Made by a program: the position numbers and the translations under genes
Notes under the pieces: generated by a model
Seen by the model: the letters and a program-made list of their open reading frames with translations, nothing else
Told to the model about the DNA's origin: nothing
The model's database searches: none
Part shown: positions 1 to 8,700 of the stretch, in pieces
Layout of the letters: every line of letters starts with the position of its first letter
Position numbering within the stretch: position 1 is the first letter of the stretch
DNA from: Spisula solida
Taxonomy: Eukaryota; Mollusca; Bivalvia; Venerida; Mactridae
Reading direction: 5' to 3'
Assembly: GCA_947247005.1 (NCBI GenBank)
Contig: OX365956.1
Location: 999,501 to 1,063,500, forward strand
Length of the DNA: 64,000 nucleotides

Positions 1-274
1 CAATGTAATTTAGACTGATAATAGTCCTCAACCCTTCCGAATAACACAGTTTTGGTGACAAAATCGACCTCACGTCGAGAATAAGTCTGCTCGCCATGTC
101 ATTTCGGCGCTTGATTTCGCGAGCGTTTCTAGGTTAGCGCTATATGGTAAGGATTTGGGGAAAATGTGTCTTAGAGGGTAAGTGTCAGAATTCCGCGTCA
201 TCGATTTATGTGTTCTATGTCGTAAAAGTGTGTTGATATATTTTTTCGTAAAAATTGCTCATAATGCATGCAGG

Positions 275-705
275 GAGGTATTCTGACCCTTATGCCAACT
301 ATTTTTGCCAATTAATGTGGGTTGGTACCCTGACACTTACCTTTTAGACATTGTTACAATGTATGAAGGAAGGTAACCTAACCCTTACCTTTTAGACAAT
401 GTATGCATGAAGGAAGGTACTCTGCCCTTACCTTTTAGACAATGTAGGTGGGTAGGTACCCTGACCCTTACCTTTTAGATAATTTATGTTTGGAGGTACC
501 CTGACCCTTACCTATTAGACAATTTATGTTGGGAGGTACCCTGACACTTACGTTTTAGGCAATTTCTGTGGGTAGGTACCCTGACCCTTACCTTTTAGAC
601 AATTACTGTGGTTAGGTACCCTGACACTTACCTTTTAGACAATTTATCTGGGAAGGTATTCCAACCCTTACCTTTTAGACAATATCTCTTAGGGTCCTAC
701 ATGGT
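275..705. repeat. Tandem array, left arm of foldback element
   Basis: About seven imperfect units of roughly 55-60 bp, each with GGTACCCTGACCCTTACC followed by TTTTAGACAAT. The orientation flips near 700-735, where the complementary motif TTGTCTAAAAGGTAA appears. The array is the inverted counterpart of 2590-2870. Confidence 0.85.
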
Positions 706-724
706 ATTGTCTAAAAGGTAATTA

Positions 725-1195
725 AGGGTTAGAATACCTTCCTATGCCTATATAAGATACACTTTGTGGTGACTGCATGGTGTCAACATGCCATGCGGGA
801 GACATAACGCCACTTTGTGGCAACTGCATAGTGTCAATATACCATGCGTGAGACATAACGACACTGTGGTGACTGCATAGTGTCAATATACCATGCGGGA
901 GACATGAATACACTTTGTAGCGACTGCATGGTGTCAATATACACTGTGGGAGACATGACTACACTTTGTGGCGACTGGTCTGCATGGTGTCAACATACAC
1001 TGCGGGAGACATAACGGCACTTTGATGCGACTGGTCTGCATGGTGTCAACATACACTGCCGGAGACATGATGACATCGTGGCAACTGTATGGTGTCAACA
1101 TACCATGTGGGAGACATGTCAACACTTTGTGGTAACTGTATTTTGTCAACATATACCCTGAGAGAGACAAATTTGCATGGACCAACCAACTATAA
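725..1195. repeat. Tandem array of about 65-70 bp units
   Basis: About seven imperfect units containing GACTGCATGGTGTCAACATA and GGGAGACAT lie head to tail in the centre of the foldback element. Open frames on the minus strand here are products of the repetition, not genes. Confidence 0.85.
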
Positions 1196-1569
1196 CTGAC
1201 CAACCAGCCTCAAGCATGACTCCAATATAGCCCCCAAATACTTTATGATAATTGTAATAAAATTGTGTAATATCTAAAAAAATGTTTTTTATTATTCTTT
1301 AAACTAGCCCTTTCAACTGTGTACTGTTACTAGCTACACTAGTTGGAACCCCCAGGATGCATTGTGCTTACAGTGCCTGGTTAATGGTTCATATGGACAT
1401 GCACAACACCATTCACCATGCTAATATGTTACAAAGCCATCTAGCATCTAGCAGAGGGTGATTAAGAACCAAAGGGTACATATATAGTTATAAAGCAATT
1501 AGGTGAATGTGACAAAAAAGAGACACATGCACTGCTATCAAATATATACATTTCATTTCATTGCTACTG

Positions 1570-1715
1570 TCAATAGGTGTCGGCTACAGTCAGTGGGCGT
1601 CTGCTACTGTCAATGGGAGTCAGCTCCAGTCAGTGGACATCTGCTACTGTCAATTGGAGTTGGCTCCAGTCAGTACACATCAACTCCTATCAATAGGAGT
1701 CGGCTCCAGTTAGAG
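1570..1715. repeat. Short degenerate tandem repeat
   Basis: Several units of roughly 35-40 bp carry CTACTGTCAATGGGAGT-like and CTCCAGTCAGT-like blocks. They may be a diverged edge of the 21-bp array that follows. Confidence 0.6.
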
Positions 1716-1849
1716 GCATGGTTCCCACGGTCAGGTAAAAGTCACGGAAAAACATACTTTTTACAATGGTCATTTCAAGGTCAGGGAAAAGTCAGGGAAT
1801 TTTTAAATTAGGGAAATCTGAAAATTGAGCAAAAGTCAGGGACAGTGGG

Positions 1850-2330
1850 TGTCATACAGAGTGGGTGACATTCAAGAGTCAGTAGGTGTCGGTGGGTGTC
1901 AGTTAAGAGTTAGTGGGTGTCATACAGAGTCAGTGGGTGTCAGTTAAGAATCAGTGGGTGTCATACAGAGTCAGTGGGTGTCATACAGAGTCAGTGGGTG
2001 TCAGTTAATAGTCAGTTGGTGTCAGTTAAGAATCAGTTGGTGTCATACAGAGTCAGTGGGTGTCATACAGAGTCAGTGGGTGTCAGTTAAGAATCAGTGG
2101 TGTCATACAGAGTCAGTAGGTGTCATACAGAGTCAGTGGGTGTCATACAGAATCGGTGGGTGTCAGTTAAGAATCAGTAGATGTCATACAGAGTCAATGG
2201 GTGTCATACAGAGTCAGTGGGTGTCATACAGAGTCAATAGGTGTCATACAGAGTCAGTAGGTGTTACACAGAGTCAGTATGTGTCAGTTAAGAGTCAGTT
2301 GGTGTCAGTTAAGAGTCACTGATAACTGAC
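1850..2330. repeat. 21-bp minisatellite
   Basis: More than 20 units alternate between GTGTCATACAGAGTCAGTGG and GTGTCAGTTAAGAATCAGTG. Because the unit is a multiple of three it keeps one frame open for 122 codons, giving a repetitive peptide with no domain; I do not regard it as a gene. It is followed at about 2322-2455 by a duplicated block with AACTGACCAAACAGTGG. Confidence 0.9.
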
Positions 2331-2589
2331 CAAACAGTGGTAGTAATCTACAGCGACCCCCCTGGATAGCCCCTACTGTATAGTATACAGACTAATAACT
2401 GACCAAACAGTGGACTGGTAGTAATCTACAGTGACCACCCTGGTCAGCCTCAAATGCCCCTATACAGATTAATAACGTTGACAGTAACACACAGCCATAA
2501 AATTCATCCCCATAATTATTGTTAAACACTAACCTGCAGCGATCCTTGCAACCTTCAAATTGGAGAGTAAGGGTCAGAGTAAATTCATA

Positions 2590-2870
2590 CATACATTGTC
2601 TAAAAGGTAAGTGTCAGGGTACCTCCCAACATACATTGTCTAAAAGGTAAGGGTCAGGGTACCTCCCAACATACATCGTCTAAAAGGTAAGTGTCAGGGT
2701 ACCTCCCAACATAAATTGTCTAAAAGGTAAGGGTCAGGGTACCTACCCACATACATTGTCTAAAAGGTAAGGGTCAGAGTACCTACCCACATACATTGTC
2801 TAAAAGGTAAGGGTCAGCGTACCTTCCTTCATACATTGTCTAAAGGGTAAGGGTAAGAGTACGGCTTTTA
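2590..2870. repeat. Tandem array, right arm of foldback element
   Basis: Seven units of about 45 bp with ATTGTCTAAAAGGTAAG and GTCAGGGTACCTCCCAACAT, the reverse complement of the left-arm array at 275-705. Confidence 0.85.
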
Positions 2871-3475
2871 GTCAATATCACTGTAGATTATTGCCATTAG
2901 CACTATCGGTCTATTGACTTGGGTAAGTTGGGAAGGTATTCTAACTCATACCTTTTTGATAATCTATATTGAAAGGTATTATAACCCTTACCCATTAGAC
3001 AGTCTCTAGCTCTCAATGCCTACCCCGTCCCTATTCGTTTTTAGTTCAAATGCATTCAAATATTCACCAAAAACTATCTTATCAAACTTATCGCGTCGTC
3101 TGGTATCCGTTTTACGACAGTTTGGCCGTTTTGCGACAGTCCGATTTATGGTACACGGGTTTTGATGACGCGGAATCCTAGCGCTTACCCTTTAGACATT
3201 TGGGAATTGTAGGCCTTACCATATAACTTTAACGGCGTTCTATGACTTCGAATATCAAAGGGAAGGAACTCGTCACTATTTTTTTTATTTTAAATTTATT
3301 TTTTTAAAGATCGTCAAATATAATTACCAAGACATAATTTATTAAGCAGATTTATTGATATGAATACCGTAAAATAAAAATATTTAATGTTTACGGATGT
3401 TTATAAAATTTTCCGGACGGTACCGAAGTTTCCCGTAATAACACGAAATTACGTCGAAATGACGTCGGCTAATGA

Positions 3476-4557
3476 CAGGGGCGGTTCCAGGATTTGGCGT
3501 TAGGGGGGGCGTACATTCATGTATTGATAGCCCCCCCCCCCCCTCAAGAAAATGTGCGAGCGAAGCGAGCTAGAAAAAAATGTATCTCTGAGAAGCATTC
3601 CACACAATTTCGTTCTTTATCTTATAATATTCATTGATATAATTATTGTGAGAGCAAGGCGAGTAAGAATATATGCATTAATTATTTGAACAGCATATCC
3701 CTCAAACTCATTCCCTACTTGAAAAAATTAACTTATAGTGTTTGTGCGAGCGCAGCGAGCAAGGAAAAATGCAATTATCTATTTCAGCTTCGTACACCAC
3801 ATTCTTATTACCTGGTAATATTCACTGATGCAGTAATTGTCAGAATTAGAAAAAAAATCAGTGTTTGTCTGAGCAGCATACCCAAACAACTCAATGGTAA
3901 ATCAAAAGCTTTCATTGAATTTACGAAGTTCTTCATCGAGCGAAGCGAGCTAGAAAAATCGTTGTTTATATGAACAGCATAGTCAGGACTAACGATAATC
4001 GACTTGATAATATTCACTGATATATAGCTGCTGTGAATTCGTCGCGAAAAAAGGCAATGTCTATCTGAGCAGCATACCCTGCGAACTCCAGGGCTTCAGT
4101 TTTGTTTAAGTGGAAATGTGAAGTACTTGGGATTCAGCGACTAGGGAGTCCACGGGGCAGTGGCTTTCTACCTCGTGACTTTTTAAATAGAACCACGTCA
4201 ACTGCATTCTGAGGCATCTTATTTTTAATGAAAAGGACAGGTTTATTAGAAAATAAAGCCAACTCTATTAATAGTTTATGTCTTGTCGGACATTTTTAAT
4301 GTGCAAGAATCTCGGCATTTCTGTAGCCGATGTTTGGCACCATGCTACCAATCAGTCCCATATCTTGTTTTTGCATACAGCATTAAGTTCACTTTAAATT
4401 CCATAAATTAATTATTGGTTAATTTACGCGAGCGAAGCGAGCGAAAAAAATTGCATATCAATGTTGTTCTTACATCCAAAATATGAGAAATTACCTAGGC
4501 TCCGGCGATTTTAGGGGGAGCGTACGCCGGGTCCGCCCCCCCCTGGATCCGCCTATG
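3476..4557. mobile_element. hAT-like non-autonomous element
   Basis: Left end CAGGGGCGGTTCCAGG and right end CCTGGATCCGCCTATG form imperfect TIRs. AATGA stands directly outside both ends (3471-3475 and 4558-4562), a 5-bp direct duplication. CAGGGGCGG(A/T)TCCAGG-type ends are typical of short hAT elements. Inside, the motif GAGCGAAGCGAGC recurs about four times (near 3554, 3746, 3938 and 4430). There is no transposase frame. Confidence 0.75.
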
Positions 4558-4984
4558 AATGATGGACGGATTACGTTAATATAGTTTATTTATTTATGTT
4601 TGGCATGAAAATTGTCATGGCTTGATATATTTATATTACTGAGTACATATAATTATTGTTTTTGACTTGCCCCGTCAACGGCCGCAAGTTTGAAATGATA
4701 TCGATACATCTGCCGAAAGGTGAGTGGAACGAGCCTTCCACCAATTGCTACTATAAATGTGCAAAGTAATAGCTTGAGAGTGTGTGTCTATAGATAACCA
4801 TTTATATTTAGCAATGACGTCATTTTGAGCAATGCATTGTGGTATATGATATACGCCCACTGAAGATAAAGACTGAGCGTTTGTCTGACATTCAGTTATA
4901 ATATATATAGATGCCATCATTTGTCAACTTTCTTCTGAATTTTGTGTAAAACAGGCTTCCGTGAAACGTAAGTCAAATTTTATT

Positions 4985-5026
4985 GATAGCCGCCCTTGAG
5001 GCGGCTATACCCTTGAGGCGGCTATC
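4985..5026. repeat. Small inverted repeat
   Basis: GATAGCCGCC is followed by two copies of TTGAGGCGGCTAT, giving a short potential hairpin. No T-run and no gene context; function unknown. Confidence 0.5.
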
Positions 5027-5465
5027 TTATGGAACACCAACCAATTTTCTCCCCTGGGCGAGAAAGGACAAGTTACTGATAGTTATTTTCGTGGATATTG
5101 AAGCTATTAATTGATAACTATATAAACACAATGAAATTTTTATTTATTCCACCATAAATTACATTTTTTTGGATGGATAATGTTCGTAATTAAAATAAAA
5201 AATGTTTCCGTTTTAATAATTTAATTGCTGATCCCTTTTAGCGTAGACTAGCTGGGGTGTCCATTTTTTTTTAATACTGAACTGATCGCTAGTTGTATCG
5301 TTAGTTTTATTCGTTTACCAATGATGCTGATGATTTCGCGTGAAAACAATGATATAGAGTTTCATATAAATTTTCTTATATATCAAATACAGATAATGAA
5401 AAGAAAATAAATTGCTGAAATTTATCGTTAAACATTTTGTTGTATCGCCGGGTAAAGTCTATTTA

Positions 5466-5637
5466 TAAAATTCATTACTATAAATAGCCTTTTATTTTGG
5501 TTGCTGGTCTACTCATAACTCTTACCGAGTGAATCGGGAACCAAGCGAATATAAATTCATTACTATAAATAGCCTTTTATTTTGGTTGCTGGTCCACTCA
5601 TATCTCTTACCGAGTGAATCGGGAACCAAGCGAAGTG
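5466..5637 (+). repeat. 85-bp tandem duplication carrying TATA motifs
   Basis: Two nearly identical 85-bp copies run from ATTCATTACTATAAATAGCC to GGGAACCAAGCGAA. Each contains TATAAATAG, at 5479 and 5564. The duplication lies just upstream of the Helitron coding region. Confidence 0.85.
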
Positions 5638-5748
5638 ACGCTAAAGTCTGACCAATGAGCGTTAAGCTTCTGGTCACGTGCCGCGTGGGTCGCTGTTTTG
5701 ATACAATCCGCCATTTTGTAGAAGCAGGACGTGGACTGAGCTTTAACA
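5564..5748 (+). promoter_or_regulatory. Putative promoter of the Helitron gene
   Basis: Between the second TATAAATAG (5564) and the start codon lie CCAAT (about 5652), the E-box CACGTG (about 5676-5681) and CCGCCATTTTG (about 5708), a YY1-like site in reverse. This is a plausible RNA polymerase II promoter, inferred only from motifs. The transcription start is not known. Confidence 0.4.
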
Positions 5749-8700
5749 ATGGTAAGAGGTGTTTTGGGGAATTTTCATCAAGGTTCTGCAATTTTTTCGC
5801 CATACAATGGCATGCAATGTACTGCAATGGCTTTAGTTGCTTTATTAGGTCTTTTTCAATTTGGAAATGTTCCTTTTTCGACTATTACAGCTGCCGATGT
5901 TGATGGCATTTTGCATGAAGGCAACTCTTTGTACGCACGTATTGTGCAACCCATGCAACGCTTTCGCTATTTATCTCACACAGATTTACCAGATATTGCA
6001 AGTTTTCGTCAACAGTATTACAGTGTTCAGTACATAACTGATACGTATTATGGCTCCATTGATAGAACAGCAAATTTGGTTTTTGGTCAAATGGCCTTTA
6101 ATGATGCAATTTCACAGGCCTTCCTACTGTCAAGATACCAATTACTCACTTTAAATGATCTTACAATAGGTCTGTATTTGAATTCTGATAGTAATAGGTA
6201 CATGCTCTTTGATTCTCATGAAAGGGACATTAATGGTATGCAAAGTGAGGATGGTCGGTCTGTGTTGATGTCTTTTGAGTCTTTCGATGAACTTTTCAAC
6301 TTCATATTTGTCTATTATTCTGGATACACCTATGAACTCACACCCATTTACTTTACTTCAATTGAAACCAATGACCAAAGTAGTGATGTTGATAGTGTTC
6401 GTTGTTCACAACACATGAACAGTGAGCCAATGTGCACATTAGACGATAATTCTCAAGATGACAATCCAGACCTACTGTATGCATACCGACTTGAAACCTA
6501 TGACCGAAGTAGTGATGTTGATAGTGTTAGTTGTTCACAACACGTGAACAGTGAGCCAATGTGCACATTAGACGGTAATTGTCCAGATGACAGTCCAGAA
6601 CTACTGTATGCATACCGACTTGAAGCCTATGACCAAAGTAGTGATGTTGATAGTGTTCATTGTTCACAACACGTGAACAGTGAGCCAATGTGCACATTAG
6701 ACGGTAATTATCAAGATGACAAAGCTGAGCTACTGTATGCATACCGACTTGAAACTCATACAGAATTGCCTAATGATATAGAAAGTAGTTGTATGGAAAC
6801 AGAAATTGCTATAAATAATGACGATTCATTTCAATCAAGTCAAAGTTTAATTGAACCTCTTTGCATATGTAACATGACTGTACCAGACCATTCATATTCT
6901 AGTAAAAAGATTGTATCTAAAAAGAAAAAAAAGTATGGTAAAGATAAAATTCCCACTTTGACTGATCTAACACTCGTAAATGAAGAGGTTTCAAGTTCAA
7001 ATTTATGCATGTTAGAGGTAGGTCTAGTTTGCGATGTTGAAACTTCACTAAACATGACATTTATAGATTATGCGCTGTCAGCAAACCACATTAGTGCTTA
7101 CGAAATGTCTATTCGTTTAGTGCCAAAGTTTGTATGTTGCTCTTGTATGAGGCAGTTATTTGAAGATCAAGTAAAAACAATAAATAAAGGAAACCAGGTC
7201 ACTGAAACTTTGTCCTTGAACATACCTTGCCAGCTTTGTGTTACGTGTTGTTCTTCAATACGTAAAAATAAAATACCAAACATTGTATACAATGATAATT
7301 TCTTGAATCCTGGTATTATTCCAAATGAATTAATTGGTCTCTCTAATCTTGAGAAAAGGCTTATATCGCTTGTGAATATTTTTATGACAGTTATTATGTT
7401 ACCTGGTGGCCAGTATGCAGAAAAAGGTTTAGTAGTAAATGTACCTGCTCAAACTCAAGAAATAATTTCAAAACTGCCTTTAAATTCGCGTAACACTTCT
7501 CATGTTGTTGTTGGTTTTGAGAAAAGTAATTCCAGTGCTACAGAAGTAACTGGACACCCAGTTTCTTTGCAGAAATTAAGAGATGCTTTAACATGGTTAA
7601 AAAGAAATAATCCTTTATATTCAAATATAAATATTTCTGCTGACTGTCACCAAGTTGAATGCAATAATAGCTATGCACGTTTGGATTGTGACCTTGATGA
7701 ATGTGTCATAATACCTGTGAACCCATCTGGAAATTGCATTGTCAATAGTTCTTTAACTAATCAGCAAATTAACATAGGTCGTAATACAAATGCACCCATT
7801 AACATTTTGGAAATTTGCAGTGGTGAAGAACAAGCATTTCCTTGGCTTTTTCCTTTTGGTCACAGTGGTTTTAAGGTTGAACCTGAGCGTCCAATTAAGT
7901 TGAACCCCAACATGTACTTTCGTTCTAGATTGTATAATACTGATACAAGGTTTAGAAAAGATATAACCTACCTTTTGCATACTGCTGTTGCATACAACAT
8001 ATCTTGCTTGAAGTCTGCAGTTAATGTTAGAATGAAAATGATACATTCCAAAAGTCATGGTAATACTGATGCAGTGACTGTTGGTAACCTTAGAAATCTA
8101 CATGACCAGCCAGAGTTACTGGAAAATTCTTATATGTTCATGAAGAAAATAAAAGGTACAGTAGCATATTTTAAAAATATGTTGTATGATTTACTTGCTG
8201 CTTTTCGCTGCTTAGGACCCCCAACACTTTTTGTTACTTTATCAGCTGATGATTTACACTGGCCTGAATTAGGCATGACTTTAGAAAACATTGACTTTCA
8301 TGATGCTTTTGGGAAATCTTTTTTTACTTCTATGCGCAGTGATCCAGTCTTTACTGCTACACATTTTGAGAGAAGGTTCAGGTTTTTGATGAAACATGTT
8401 ATTTTGGCACAATCTAAACCTTTAGGTGAAGTACGCGACTATTTTGCACGAGTTGAATTTCAAAATCGAGGTAGCCCTCACATACACATGTTCATATGGA
8501 TAGCAAATATACCTCTTCTTATTGATGATAATACTGCCCAAGATGTTAAAACTTACATTAATAATACTATATCATCAGTAGTTCCTGATGAAAATTGTGA
8601 CCCAGAACTGTATGCACTTGTCACAAGATTACAAATACACAATCATTCTCCTTACTGTTCAAAAACCAGAACTATGTGTCGGTTTGGGTTTCCAAAAAAG

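Larger units (their letters stand above)
141..3225. mobile_element. Foldback-type element with long inverted arms
   Basis: The ends are perfect inverted copies of TATATGGTAAGG (141-152 and 3214-3225). Inverted similarity continues inward through a shared ATTCCGCGTCATC block (about 190-204 and its complement about 3162-3176). The arms are then built from tandem repeats containing CCTTACCTTTTAGACAAT on the left and the complement on the right. The middle holds two unrelated tandem arrays and no coding region. Long TIRs made of short repeats around a non-coding centre are typical of foldback elements. No clear target-site duplication is visible, so the superfamily is not assigned and the true ends could lie slightly further out. 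Confidence 0.7.

Noticed and set aside
1954..2322. 122-codon open frame with a repetitive peptide
   Set aside because: It is the translation of the 21-bp minisatellite; unit length divisible by three keeps the frame open. No domain or start context.
280..2870. Repeat arrays as a CRISPR array
   Set aside because: Units are continuous tandem repeats without unique equal-length spacers, and the sequence is animal nuclear DNA.
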